Assembly (NCBI GenBank): GCA_016223145.1
Contig: JACRPN010000020.1
Span: forward strand, 35,073-99,072
Origin: Armatimonadota bacterium
GTDB lineage: Bacteria > Armatimonadota > Fimbriimonadia > Fimbriimonadales > Fimbriimonadaceae
Reading direction: 5' to 3'
Length of the DNA: 64,000 bases
Below the pieces are notes generated by a model. It had not been told where the DNA came from, ran no database searches, and saw only the letters and a program-made list of their open reading frames with translations. The position numbers and the translations under genes are program-made. Positions 42,697 through 51,318 of this stretch are shown in pieces; the stretch's first letter is position 1, and the number at the start of each line of letters is the position of its first letter.

Positions 42697-44490
42697 CTAC
42701 TCCGCGCCGGCTTCCAGCGCAACCGCAAACTGTTGCCGGTAGAGCGCTGCGTAGAGGCCGTCGTGGTCGAGCAGCTTCTCGTGGGGACCCAGCTCTTTGA
42801 TCTCTCCCCGATCCAGAACCACGATGCGGTTGGCCTTGACGATCGTGCTCAATCGGTGCGCGATGACGAAGCTCGTCCGCCCTGCGAGCAGGTTGTCGAG
42901 GGCCTCTTGGAGCAGGGCCTCGGTCTGCGAATCGAGCGCGCTTGTGGCCTCGTCGAGGATGAGGATTTTCGGATCGGCGAGCAGGGCCCTGGCAATGGCG
43001 ACCCGCTGCTTCTCGCCCACGGAGAGCTTGATGCCGTCCTCGCCGATCTTGGTTTCATAGCCGTCGGGAAGACTCACGATGGCATCGTGGATCATGGCCG
43101 CCTTGGCGGCCGCGTGGACCTCCTCCTCCGTTGCGTCGACTCGCCCATAGCGAATGTTCTCGAGCACGCTGGTGTTGAAGAGGATGCTCTCTTGCGGCAC
43201 GACGCCCACCTGCCTTCGGTAGGTGGCCAGTTGCACGTCCCGGAGGTCGATCCCGTCCACGGCGATCCTGCCCTTTTGGGGGTCGTAGTTGCGCAAAAGC
43301 AGGCTGGCGAGAGTGGTCTTGCCACTTCCAGAAAAGCCCACGAGAGCGATCATCTCTCCCGGGGCCACGTCCAGGTCCAACCCCCGAATGACGGGCTGGT
43401 CTGGCTCATACTCAAACCATAGCCCGTCGAATTGCACGCGGCCCATGATCGGCGGCATCGGCGGCGCGCCCGGCTTGTCGTCCACCTTGTTGGGGGTGTC
43501 CAAGGTTCGGAAGATTCGGTTCAAAGCGGCCTCGGCGCGTGCCATCGGGTCGATCGCCACCAGGAACCGCACGATAGGGTTGTACACGTAGCCGATCGAG
43601 TACATCAGGAACATGATCAGCGTCCCCGCGCCCATCTCTTCCTTCAGGCACAAGTACCCGCCGAACAGAAGCACCAAGCCCTGGCCCACACCGGTCATGG
43701 CGTCGGCGGCGGTCCAAAGGCCCCCGCCCAGGGCGCCCTGACGCAGGTTCAGTCCCATCAGGTCGCGGGTCGTGCCCATGAAGCTGCGGGCTTCCCAGCG
43801 CTCCTGCCCAAAGCTCTTGACCACCTGGACGCCCGAGAGCTTTTCCTGCATGTCGCCATACATCACGTCGCGCGTGCGCCGGATGTCCTCGCTCGTGCTC
43901 TGTAGCGGCTTCAAATAGCGCCGGAAATTGAAGACGTAGATCGGCATGATGGACCAGGCCATCAGCGCAAGCTGCCAGTTGATCGAGAACAGCACCACGC
44001 ACACGATCGTGAGCTGGACCAGGTCGCTCAGCATCGTGTTCAGGTTGCCGGTGATCAGGCCGTTGACCGTGCTCGCGTCGTTGATGATGTTGCTGACCAG
44101 CTTGCCGGTCTGGTTTTTCTCGAAATAGGCCAACGGAAGCTGCTGCATGTGGTCGTAGAGCTTGCCGCGAACCGTGAGAAGCACACGCTGCCCGAAGAGG
44201 CTCGTGGAAACGCCAAGCGCGTATCCGAGAAATCCGGCGGTTAGCGAGAACCCCACGATGAACGCAAGGTACATGAGCGCGTTCACGTTTTCGCCTCGCT
44301 GGAGACGGTTGACGATGTCTCCCAAGATGAGCGGGGGCACAAAGCCGAACCCGGATTGAAGGATCGTGAGCGTCCAGACCAGGATCATCAGCTTGCGAAA
44401 CGGCCTTAGCTCAGGCATCAGCCTTCGCAGCAGGGCGAAACCGGTGCGGTATTTGGGCGGACTTGGACTCTCAGGCTCTTGGTCGGACAT
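42697..44490 (-). CDS. ABC exporter, fused transmembrane and ATPase domains
   Basis: A 597-residue half-transporter of the MsbA/BmrA type, starting MSDQEPESPSPPKYRTGFAL at ATG 44490. Six helices occupy residues about 40-330. The nucleotide-binding domain, about 365-597, has Walker A GFSGSGKTT, signature LSVGEKQRVAIARALL, Walker B ILILDEATSALD and switch His in VIAHRLSTI. It would work as a homodimer, exporting lipids, drugs or peptides. Sequence upstream of 44490 in the same frame is tandem-repeat DNA, not protein. Confidence 0.93.
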   Translation of the reverse strand: MSDQEPESPSPPKYRTGFALLRRLMPELRPFRKLMILVWTLTILQSGFGFVPPLILGDIVNRLQRGENVNALMYLAFIVGFSLTAGFLGYALGVSTSLFGQRVLLTVRGKLYDHMQQLPLAYFEKNQTGKLVSNIINDASTVNGLITGNLNTMLSDLVQLTIVCVVLFSINWQLALMAWSIMPIYVFNFRRYLKPLQSTSEDIRRTRDVMYGDMQEKLSGVQVVKSFGQERWEARSFMGTTRDLMGLNLRQGALGGGLWTAADAMTGVGQGLVLLFGGYLCLKEEMGAGTLIMFLMYSIGYVYNPIVRFLVAIDPMARAEAALNRIFRTLDTPNKVDDKPGAPPMPPIMGRVQFDGLWFEYEPDQPVIRGLDLDVAPGEMIALVGFSGSGKTTLASLLLRNYDPQKGRIAVDGIDLRDVQLATYRRQVGVVPQESILFNTSVLENIRYGRVDATEEEVHAAAKAAMIHDAIVSLPDGYETKIGEDGIKLSVGEKQRVAIARALLADPKILILDEATSALDSQTEALLQEALDNLLAGRTSFVIAHRLSTIVKANRIVVLDRGEIKELGPHEKLLDHDGLYAALYRQQFAVALEAGAE

Positions 44491-44545
44491 TGGGTGTGCG
44501 TCCCGTATTTTACGAACCTCGGGCTGCGATTGCCAGACCCCTTGG

Positions 44546-44735
44546 GGTGAGGATGGTGAGTGGGTGAGGACGGTGAGCCGGTGATGGGGTGAGTCGGTGA
44601 GGATGGTGAGTCTGTGAGGATGGTGAGTCTGTGAGGATGGTGAGGGTCGTGAGAATGGTGAGAGTGGTGAGAGTGGTGAGTCGGTGATGGGATGAGTCGG
44701 TGAATCGGTGAGTCGGCGACGATGGTGAGGGTGCT
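44546..44735. repeat. Tandem repeats of GATGGTGAGTCGGTGAG type
   Basis: About 190 bases made of 9-18-base variants of GGATGGTGAGTCTGTGA, directly upstream of the ABC exporter start. A shorter relative lies at 28260-28320. No coding sense. Confidence 0.8.
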
Positions 44736-44756
44736 GATTGGGCGAGGGTGTTGGGA

Positions 44757-44792
44757 GTGGCGGGGACGGAGCGCAAGCATCCACGCCTGGCC
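44757..44792. repeat. Single inverted copy of the 46.0-46.25 kb repeat
   Basis: GGACGGAGCGCAAGCATCCA followed by CGCCTGGCC is the reverse complement of the unit repeated three times at 45990-46255 (GGCCAGGCACGGATGCCTGC, then GCTCCGTCC). Confidence 0.7.
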
Positions 44793-44818
44793 TGCAGTGC
44801 AGGGAGCTATAGCATTCG

Positions 44819-45515
44819 CCCCGTAGGCCCGGAGGGCCGACCGAGTGAAACCTTAGGAACCACCTCTCCCCCTGGGGAGAGGGCCCGTGCCTGCCCCGAT
44901 TCAATCGGGGAGCGCAGTGAATCGAAGATGCCGCGCCTTACGGGACGGGGGTGAGGGGGTCCGGGGTCTGAGGTCCGAACGGAGAGCTCTCACCAACCAC
45001 CAACCGCGCACCGCACACCTGCGCTCCCCGTAGGCCCTGAGGGCCGACCGAGTGGAACCTTAGGAACCACCTCTCCCCCTCGTGGGAGAGGGTCCGTGAA
45101 CGCAGTGAACGGGGGTGAGGGGTCCGGATTGCAGGGCCATGATCTCGCGTACCACCTCGCCCCTTGGGGGAGAGGCGGTGAACGTAGTGAACCGGGTGAG
45201 GGGGGGGCGAGAGCTAAACGTGCATGCCCATCACCACCCCGCAGGCCCGGAGGGCACACCGAGTGGAACCTTAAGAACCACCTCTCCCCCTGGGGAGAGG
45301 GACGGTGCCTGCCTCGATTCCATCGGGGAGCACAGCGAACGGGGGTGAGCCCCTTGGGGGAGAGGCCGGTGAACGTAGTGAACCGGGTGAGGGGGCTCTG
45401 AGAGCTACGCTTGGACGCTCCCCGTAGGCCCTGAGGGCCGACCGAGTGAAACCTTAGGTACCACCTCTCCCCCTGGGGAGAGGGCCCGTGCCTGCCCCGA
45501 TTCCATCGGGCAAGC
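44819..45515. repeat. Array of four palindromic repeat units
   Basis: Four full units (about 44819-44960, 45026-45126, 45237-45350, 45417-45515) share CCCGTAGGCCCTGAGGGCCG, ACCGAGTGAAACCTTAGGAA and CCACCTCTCCCCCTGGGGAG. Two short units (45148-45206, 45346-45400) share CCTTGGGGGAGAGG and GTGAACGTAGTGAACCGGGT. All units have the same orientation. Each has several nested palindromes (CTCTCCCCCTGGGGAGAG, CCCCGATTCAATCGGGG). No gene is present. Confidence 0.85.
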
Positions 45516-45895
45516 CACCCTTCGGGTGGGCAATCCGAGGAATTGTAGTGTCGGGTGGCTGCAGACGCCAGTCTGCTGAGATCGAAGGACTCATTCGTTC
45601 GGCCGGTCACTGCGTGGCCACTTCGTGTGAGCCCCGACTACCGTTAGCCCTCTTGTTGTGTGGCTACCCCGATCCTCGGGGTTGAGGCCCGAAGCCTTGC
45701 GTTGAAGGTCAAAGTAGGCACAGACCAGGTTGACACCTTGCTTCCTCTCCCTTCCCTATTGCATGGGGCTCAGCTTGGGCCGTAGACACTGCACGATGAC
45801 TACAGAAATAACAGTCCCAAAGTCCTCAAAATCCAGAAGTGGCCGAGGATTTGGAGGATTTCAGGGACTCGGAAGCTTGGGCGAGCAAAAGCTAT
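45516..45895. other. Gene-free stretch between two repeat blocks
   Basis: About 380 bases in which I see no conserved gene, RNA gene or clear repeat. Confidence 0.5.
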
Positions 45896-45966
45896 GAGGG
45901 GGCACCGTCTCCCTCCCCAACCCGTCCCTCAGTTTCCACGGGAGTGAAAACCAAGGGAGGGGCAAT
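45896..45966. repeat. CCCTCCC/GGGAGGG palindromic element
   Basis: CTCCCTCCCCAACCCGTCCC, then a loop around TTTCCACGGGAGTGAAA, then CCAAGGGAGGGG. The same architecture, with a TTTCGG/CCGAAA inner stem, is found inside the methyltransferase gene at 63945-64000. Confidence 0.6.
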
Positions 45967-45989
45967 AGCGCCCAGCGCCCATCGCTTTT

Positions 45990-46275
45990 CGAGGATCCAG
46001 GACGTGTCAGCGCTAGGGGCCAGGCACGGATGCCTGCGCTCCGTCCGCCCGCTCTTCGCCCCTCGCCCTTCGCCCTTCGCTCATCCAGGACGTGTCAGCG
46101 CTAGGGGCCAGGCAAGGATGCCTGCGCTCCGTCCGCCCGCTCTTCGCCCCTCGCCCTTCGCCCATCGCTTTTCGAGGATCCAGGACGTGTCAGCGCTAGG
46201 GGCCAGGCAAGGATGCCTTCGCTCCGTCCGCCCGCTCAATCGCCCTTCGCCTCTCGCCTCTCGCCTCTCGCCTCT
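45990..46275. repeat. Three direct copies of a ~95-bp hairpin repeat
   Basis: The units start near 45994, 46083 and 46176 and share GATCCAGGACGTGTCAGCGC, TAGGGGCCAGGCAAGGATGC and CTGCGCTCCGTCCGCCCGCT. Each contains the hairpin AGGCA-AGGA-TGCCT flanked by AGCGC/GCGCT. They are followed by CTCGCCCTTCGCC low-complexity sequence that runs up to the regulator gene's stop. Confidence 0.85.
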
Positions 46276-46278
46276 CGC

Positions 46279-47427
46279 TCATTCGCCAAGGCGTTCAATC
46301 ACCTTTTTGCGACGTGACGCAAGGTCGGGCGACCAGTAGCCGTGGAGGTCCCTGAGGCCTTCCAGCGCAGACATATGGCCGGAGGCGCTCAGGAAATCCT
46401 GGCTCTGGAAGCTCGCCTCAAACGCCACCTTGCGCGCCAGGAACGCCAGGTTCGCAGCGTCCGCCCCGAAGAAAGGCTCAGCTTCCCGGATCGCCGCCGC
46501 CCGGTCGCCATATTTGGCCTCGAGCCAGGCGATCATCAGCCGCGCGAGCACCTCGTAGTCCGGCGAATCGTGCGGCCGCTCCAGCATCTCCTTGGCCAGG
46601 CTCGGGTAACCGGCCCAATCCAGGAACATCGCGCGCATGATGCCGTAGTCCGCCCGCTCCCCCGGCGCCATCGCCGAAAGCTTCTTCTCCAGCCAGGAGA
46701 GCCGCGCCGAGGCAAATCGGGGCGTCTTGATGACCGGAAACCCGGTCCAGACCGACGAAAGCTGCCACCGCGACAGCGTCTCCGGGTCAATCCCAGACTC
46801 CTTGCCCAGGGAGTACGCGGCGAAATAGGCCTGGCCGCAGAGGTCGTGGTCTCCGATCTGCATGAGGGTCCGCGCGAGGATCACCAGCGCCCGGCAGGTG
46901 TTCTCGGCGCTCTCGCCTTCGTGCGCCGCGCTGCCGCCATGCCTGAGCAGCGAGGTCATGATCGCCGAGCCCCACCGGTGGGTCTGATGGAACGACTCAG
47001 CCTCCGCGCGGTCCAAAAAATCCCTTGAGAGCGGCTGGATCGGCTCGACGACCTCGTCGCCGAGCGTCAACACTAGCTTCCTCGCCTGCTGGAACCCGAT
47101 CCGCGTCTGGCCCGATTCGAACCGCTGCCATGCCGAAGGCGACACGTCGCAGAGCTCTCCCGCGCTGCGGATGGAAACGCGGCGGGTGTGGCGCGCGAGC
47201 CGGAGCCACCAGCCGGGGTGCACTCCATGGGCCGGCGGCTGGAACCGTTCTCCCGCGGCCAGCGTGTCGAAGACGGCCTCGCGCAGGGCCTCGGCCGGTT
47301 TGGCGGTGCCGGCCTCCCAGCGTTTGATCGAAGCGACCGATACCCCGATCAACTCCGAGAACTCGCGCAGCGACATTTTCATGCGCTGGCGCTCGAACCG
47401 GACGGTCGCTGCAAAGGCCTCGGCCAT
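46279..47427 (-). CDS. XRE-type regulator with two HTH segments and helical C-terminus
   Basis: A 382-residue protein. The first Cro/C1-type HTH is at about 10-60 (MSLREFSELIGVSVASIKRW, EAGTAKP). A second HTH-like segment is at about 80-125 (SIRSAGELCDVSPSAWQRFE). The C-terminal 240 residues are helical and TPR-like (YSLGKESGIDPETLSRWQLS, WLEAKYGDRAAAIREAEPFF), as in peptide- or partner-binding XRE regulators. It is divergent from a PEP-CTERM gene, with a GAGCTAGCTC palindrome in the gap. Confidence 0.78.
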   Translation of the reverse strand: MAEAFAATVRFERQRMKMSLREFSELIGVSVASIKRWEAGTAKPAEALREAVFDTLAAGERFQPPAHGVHPGWWLRLARHTRRVSIRSAGELCDVSPSAWQRFESGQTRIGFQQARKLVLTLGDEVVEPIQPLSRDFLDRAEAESFHQTHRWGSAIMTSLLRHGGSAAHEGESAENTCRALVILARTLMQIGDHDLCGQAYFAAYSLGKESGIDPETLSRWQLSSVWTGFPVIKTPRFASARLSWLEKKLSAMAPGERADYGIMRAMFLDWAGYPSLAKEMLERPHDSPDYEVLARLMIAWLEAKYGDRAAAIREAEPFFGADAANLAFLARKVAFEASFQSQDFLSASGHMSALEGLRDLHGYWSPDLASRRKKVIERLGE

Positions 47428-47454
47428 GCGCCCATCGTAACACAGTTTGAGCTA

Positions 47455-47464
47455 GAGCTAGCTC
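47455..47464. promoter_or_regulatory. GAGCTAGCTC palindrome between regulator and PEP-CTERM gene
   Basis: A perfect 10-bp palindrome 28 bases upstream of the XRE regulator start and 94 bases upstream of the PEP-CTERM start. A regulator operator is possible. A GCTAGC-containing inverted repeat also lies upstream of the 11908-12561 PEP-CTERM gene. Confidence 0.35.
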
Positions 47465-47557
47465 GTGTCCCACAGATGAGCCACCCCCAGAGTGTCCCAA
47501 AAGGGGGTCAGACGGCTAATGAGTCGTTACAGCGATTTCATCCAGAGGACAAAAACA

Positions 47558-48253
47558 ATGAACACTTTGAAACTTACAATCATCACTTCGCTCGCCGCCG
47601 TTTGTGCCGTGAGCCATGCCTTCGTCGTTAACGGCAGCTTCGAAAGTGGGGTGGCTTATTCCGGCGGACCCAACATCTTCTCAGCAGGAACGCCTACGCC
47701 CTGGGTGGCCACCGCGTTCACCCCCGACATGTACGACAATACCGGCGCCGACGGCTGGAATCTGGCCGGCATCCCCGCCTACCAGAACATGTTCGCCAAC
47801 ACTCTGGCGTTCCAAGGACATCGCTTCATCGGGTTTGCCGTCTCGACGACGATGGGCTTCTATGAGGCCTTTGGGCAGAACGTGAGCGGCCTCACCATAA
47901 ACGCGACCTACACGCTCCAGACCTCCTTGATCACCGACACACACGCCTCGATCCCGCAGTACGGCGGCCCCTATTCCGGATTCGGCGTGGTGGACGTGTA
48001 CTTCAACAACACCCAAATCGGCACCTTCTCGGCCAATACCGTGGCGCTCACCTGGCAGACCCGCAGCTTTTCTTTCGTCGCGCCGGCCGCAAGCGGGTTC
48101 CTAGAGTTTAGGGCTACGGCGAACCCGTTCGACCCGGTCCTGCAGGGCTCCTACATGGGCATGGACGACATCGGGGTGGTGCCTGAGCCGGCAGGGCTCT
48201 CGGTGATGCTTATCGGGGTGGCGGCCATCGTGAGGAGGCGGGGCAGGGCGTAA
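47558..48253 (+). CDS. Secreted PEP-CTERM protein
   Basis: A 231-residue protein. The signal peptide is MNTLKLTIITSLAAVCAVSH with a cut near AFVVNG. The body opens VNGSFESG and includes FIGFAVSTTMGFYEAFGQNV and GVVDVYFNNTQIGTFSANTV, a jelly-roll pattern seen in DUF642-like and other carbohydrate-binding modules. It ends in VVPEPAGLSVMLIGVAAIVR plus RRGRA. The start at 47558 follows AGAGGAC. Confidence 0.85.
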   Translation: MNTLKLTIITSLAAVCAVSHAFVVNGSFESGVAYSGGPNIFSAGTPTPWVATAFTPDMYDNTGADGWNLAGIPAYQNMFANTLAFQGHRFIGFAVSTTMGFYEAFGQNVSGLTINATYTLQTSLITDTHASIPQYGGPYSGFGVVDVYFNNTQIGTFSANTVALTWQTRSFSFVAPAASGFLEFRATANPFDPVLQGSYMGMDDIGVVPEPAGLSVMLIGVAAIVRRRGRA

Positions 48254-48264
48254 GGGCGCGGGCA

Positions 48265-48340
48265 GATGAGGTCCGAGGTCTGAGGTCTGAGGTCCGGGGC
48301 CGGAACCTGCGGCCCCGGACCTCAGACCTCAGACCTCATC
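48265..48340. repeat. Large palindrome of GAGGTCTGAGGTC units
   Basis: 48265-48302 (GATGAGGTCCGAGGTCTGAG, then GTCTGAGGTCCGGGGCCG) pairs with 48310-48340 (CGGCCCCGGACCTCAGACCT, then CAGACCTCATC) through 31 bp. There is one 7-base bulge and a 7-base loop. It lies just after the PEP-CTERM gene; it may act as terminator or be another palindromic repeat. Confidence 0.8.
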
Positions 48341-48484
48341 CTCCGTACTTCCGTCCGCCCACACTTCCGCACTCCCGTCCCCTCATCTCATCATCTCTTC
48401 ATCCCTTCACGTTCCGAATTGCCCTCCCTTCTCCCTCCGCCTGGCCGTTCGCTCCCAGAAGCGGCTCGCGAGTAAGCTCGCCGC

Positions 48485-49270
48485 ATGATCCCCCACCACG
48501 CGCGCGCCATTCAGCGACTCAAGGAGGCCTTTGAGCCCGATCCCGACGTGCTGGCGATCATCGTGGGCGGGTCGGTGGCCAAGGGCTGGGCGCGGGAGGA
48601 TTCCGATGTGGACTACATCGCGGTGGTCTCGGATGGCACTTTCGAAAGCAAGCTCGCAGAAGGGCGGCTGATGACTTACCGAACGGACCTCACCGACTAT
48701 GAGGGCGGCTACACGGATGGCAAGATCGTTCCGCTGAGCTTTCTACACAAAGTGGCAGCCAGCGGCAGCGAACCGGCTCGTTCGGCGTTCCTGGGGGCCA
48801 TCGTCCTGTTCGACCGGACAGGCGAAGTCTCGCCGCTGATCGAGCAGATCCTCCAATATCCTGAGGCAGGCGTCGAGGAGCGCATCCGCCGCTTTCACTC
48901 CCAAATGATGATCTGGCGGTGGTTCGTCGGGGAGGCTGTCAAGCGGGGCGACCCCTATCTGATGGCGCGAGCAACCTCGGAGCTGGCACTCTTTGCGATG
49001 CGGATGGTGATCGCTGAGAACCGGCGGCTCTATCCCTATCACAAGTGGGCCATGCGAATGGTGGAGGAATGCCGTGACAAGCCTGAAGGGATCCTGGAGA
49101 AGCTTCGAGCGATGCTTGACGAACGGACGGAGGAGGCGGCGCAAGGGGTTGTGGACGCGATGCACGCGTGGCGTCCAATGGCGGTGGACTACGGCGAGCA
49201 CTGCCACCACTTCCTGGAAGACAGCGAGTGGAACTGGATGGAAGGGGTGGCTCCGATCGGGGATCGGTGA
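48485..49270 (+). CDS. Nucleotidyltransferase-domain protein
   Basis: A 261-residue protein with a Pol-beta-type nucleotidyltransferase core: GGSVAKGWAREDSDVDYIAV carries the GS motif and the two Asp. A helical C-terminal half of about 150 residues follows (MRMVIAENRRLYPYHKWAMR), as in aminoglycoside nucleotidyltransferases and HEPN-like substrate-binding domains. Substrate unknown. No partner antitoxin or toxin gene is adjacent. Confidence 0.8.
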   Translation: MIPHHARAIQRLKEAFEPDPDVLAIIVGGSVAKGWAREDSDVDYIAVVSDGTFESKLAEGRLMTYRTDLTDYEGGYTDGKIVPLSFLHKVAASGSEPARSAFLGAIVLFDRTGEVSPLIEQILQYPEAGVEERIRRFHSQMMIWRWFVGEAVKRGDPYLMARATSELALFAMRMVIAENRRLYPYHKWAMRMVEECRDKPEGILEKLRAMLDERTEEAAQGVVDAMHAWRPMAVDYGEHCHHFLEDSEWNWMEGVAPIGDR

Positions 49271-49374
49271 GGGTGTGCTCCGGCCGTTGACAAAAAGGTT
49301 TGGGAACGCGAAGCAGATCCTCGTGGACTTGCATGCCCTGATCATCGGGGCGCTCCGTTCTGAGCTTTCCACAG

Positions 49375-49725
49375 CTATGGCCAGAACGCTTCGCGGTGAA
49401 GCCGGATTCCCGTCGGCGTGACGGTGACGACGTCGTAGCGCACCGGACGCTCCGGCCCTTCGTAACCCGCCAGATACTCCTCAGCCGCCGCGAACAGCCG
49501 CTCACGCTTGCGGTCCCCGATAGCCTCCTCCGGCGAGCGTTCAGCCTTCACGGTGGACTTGACCTCCACAAACACCAGCACCTCGCCTTCCAGCGCGATC
49601 AGGTCGATCTCGCCGTGCCTGGCCTTGAACCTGCGGGTGATGATCGTGAACCCCTGCTCCTGCAGAAAGCGGGCCGCCTCATCCTCGGCGGCCGAACCCG
49701 CTTTTCGGGGCTGCAAACCGCTCAT
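49375..49725 (-). CDS. yraN: YraN-family endonuclease-like protein (UPF0102)
   Basis: A 116-residue member with GSAAEDEAARFLQEQGFTII and the PD-(D/E)XK-like core HGEIDLIALEGEVLVFVEVK. Its role is unproven but the family is conserved and often lies next to rnhB. The start codon overlaps the rnhB stop by 4 bases (ATGA), so it is the third gene of lipB-rnhB-yraN. Confidence 0.92.
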   Translation of the reverse strand: MSGLQPRKAGSAAEDEAARFLQEQGFTIITRRFKARHGEIDLIALEGEVLVFVEVKSTVKAERSPEEAIGDRKRERLFAAAEEYLAGYEGPERPVRYDVVTVTPTGIRLHREAFWP

Positions 49726-50336
49726 GTGGCGAACTCGAAGCTCAGCGAGAGCTGGTCTTCGGGCCTCAAGGGGTGGAACGACCGCCGGTGGATGGGGCAG
49801 GGTCCGTGGTGGGCGATGGCTTCCAGGTGGTCCGGCGTGCCGTACCCGAAGTGCCGTTCAAATCCATATTCGGGGTAGAGCTTGCCGTAGGCGCACATGA
49901 TCCGGTCGCGCTCGACTTTGGCGAGGATCGAGGCGGCGGCAATGGCGGCCACCTTCCCGTCCCCTTTCACCACCGCCTCAGCGCATTCCGGGAGGCCTGG
50001 CGGGAGTTTGTTGCCGTCCACCAGCACCTTCAGCGGAAGCACCGAGAGATCGGCAAAGGCGCGCGCCATCGCCTGAAACGTTGCACGCAAGATGTTGATG
50101 CGGTCGATCACGTCGTGGTCCACGACGGCGAGGCTCCACTTGGCCTCCGCGCGGATCCTATGGGCGAGCACTTCGCGCGTCAGGGCGTCGAGCTGCTTGG
50201 AGTCGTTCAGGCCCTCGACATCGAATTCCGGCGGGAGCATGACGCACGCCGCGACGACCGGCCCGGCAAGCGGCCCTCGTCCGGCCTCGTCGATACCGGC
50301 GATCCCCGTTTGGTGTAGCAGCGCCTCCTTGCCCAT
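49722..50336 (-). CDS. rnhB: Ribonuclease HII
   Basis: A 204-residue RNase HII that removes ribonucleotides and RNA primers from DNA. It carries GIDEAGRGPLAGPVVAACVM (catalytic Asp-Glu), LNDSKQLDA, VDGNKLP and VKGDGKVAAIAAASILAKVE. Full length. It is coupled to yraN. Confidence 0.94.
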   Translation of the reverse strand: MGKEALLHQTGIAGIDEAGRGPLAGPVVAACVMLPPEFDVEGLNDSKQLDALTREVLAHRIRAEAKWSLAVVDHDVIDRINILRATFQAMARAFADLSVLPLKVLVDGNKLPPGLPECAEAVVKGDGKVAAIAAASILAKVERDRIMCAYGKLYPEYGFERHFGYGTPDHLEAIAHHGPCPIHRRSFHPLRPEDQLSLSFEFAT

Positions 50337-50432
50337 CTCTCCTTCGATCCTCGATCCGCGTTGCTCGACGGTTGCTTGCCTCCCTCCGCGTCCTCTGGGT
50401 GAGGCTTCGGAGCGCAGGCTGAAGACCTGCGG

Positions 50433-51125
50433 CTAAAGCCCCCGATCCGAAAGACGCGCCAACAGCGCTTCCCGACTTTGCTCTTCGAAGGAAATCCCGA
50501 ATACCTCCCGAAAAGCGTCCGTGAAAGCCCGTCTCGAATCTGCCAGCGTTACGGACGAACCTGATTCCCGTTCGATGCTGGTCACGCCGTACCCTTTGAT
50601 CCCGCAAGGCACGATCAAGTCGAACGGCGACAGGTCGTTGCAGACGTTCAGCGCGATGCCGTGCATGCTGACCCACTTGCGCACCTTGATGCCGATCGCG
50701 CAGACCTTCGCGCCGTTCACCCACACACCTGTGTGGGGCGGGAATCGGTAGCCTTCGAGGCTCCAGTCCCTAAGCGCCACGATCACGGCCTCTTCAAGTT
50801 CTCGAAGCCATTTGTGGAGGTCTTTGCCGACGAGGTCGAGGTGGAAGATGGGATAGGCGACGAGTTGGTCCGGGCCGTGAAAGGTCACGTCGCCGCCGCG
50901 CTCGGTGGGCTCGACGTCGAATCCCAGCTTGCGGTACTCCTCCACCGGCAGGAGGAGGTTTTCGTCGTGGAAGCTCGCTCCGAGAGAGAACACAGGCGGA
51001 TCGTGCTCGACGAAGAGAAGGGTGTCGGGCAAATCGCCGGCGATGACACCCGCCATGACTCGCTTCTGCAGCTCCGTGCAGGCGGCATAGGGCATCCGTC
51101 CGAGGTTGGTCCAGCGGCCCGTCAC
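50433..51125 (-). CDS. lipB: Octanoyl-ACP:protein N-octanoyltransferase
   Basis: A 230-residue LipB. Signatures are PTERGGDVTFHGPDQLVAYP, the catalytic Lys in KVCAIGIKVRKWVSMHG and the catalytic Cys in VPCGIKGYGVTSIER. It transfers octanoate from ACP to lipoyl domains of dehydrogenase complexes; lipA is not in the window. First gene of a likely three-gene operon with rnhB and yraN. Confidence 0.94.
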   Translation of the reverse strand: MTGRWTNLGRMPYAACTELQKRVMAGVIAGDLPDTLLFVEHDPPVFSLGASFHDENLLLPVEEYRKLGFDVEPTERGGDVTFHGPDQLVAYPIFHLDLVGKDLHKWLRELEEAVIVALRDWSLEGYRFPPHTGVWVNGAKVCAIGIKVRKWVSMHGIALNVCNDLSPFDLIVPCGIKGYGVTSIERESGSSVTLADSRRAFTDAFREVFGISFEEQSREALLARLSDRGL

Positions 51126-51232
51126 AAGCTGATTGTGCCTGATGCAGGCTTGAGGCGTCGAAAGATGCCCTATGGATCCCCCGGCAAAACTGCTGTTTCA
51201 TCGCTTATGCGACACGCCTTTGGCCATTCTTC

Positions 51233-51261
51233 TTGCACAGAACAAAGAAACTTCGTATAAT
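51233..51261 (+). promoter_or_regulatory. Consensus sigma-70-type promoter for a PEP-CTERM gene
   Basis: TTGCAC (51233-51238) and TATAAT (51256-51261) are separated by exactly 17 bases, 58 bases upstream of the start at 51319. This is the clearest housekeeping promoter in the window and implies strong, unregulated expression. Confidence 0.8.
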
Positions 51262-51318
51262 GCGGTCGAGGGTGCTCTTTGTGCCCATGTCTGCTTTGCA
51301 GCCTAAAAGGAGTCGAAT

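Noticed and set aside
45990..46275. CRISPR-like direct repeats
   Set aside because: Only three near-contiguous units of about 95 bases, with no unique spacers of regular length and no cas genes nearby.
45839..46339. 166-residue frame across the 46-kb repeats
   Set aside because: It is built from translated direct repeats (QDVSALGARHGCLRSVRP repeated) and has no ribosome site.
48485..49270. MNT-HEPN toxin-antitoxin pair
   Set aside because: The nucleotidyltransferase motif is present but no separate HEPN partner gene lies on either side. The protein is a single-chain type.
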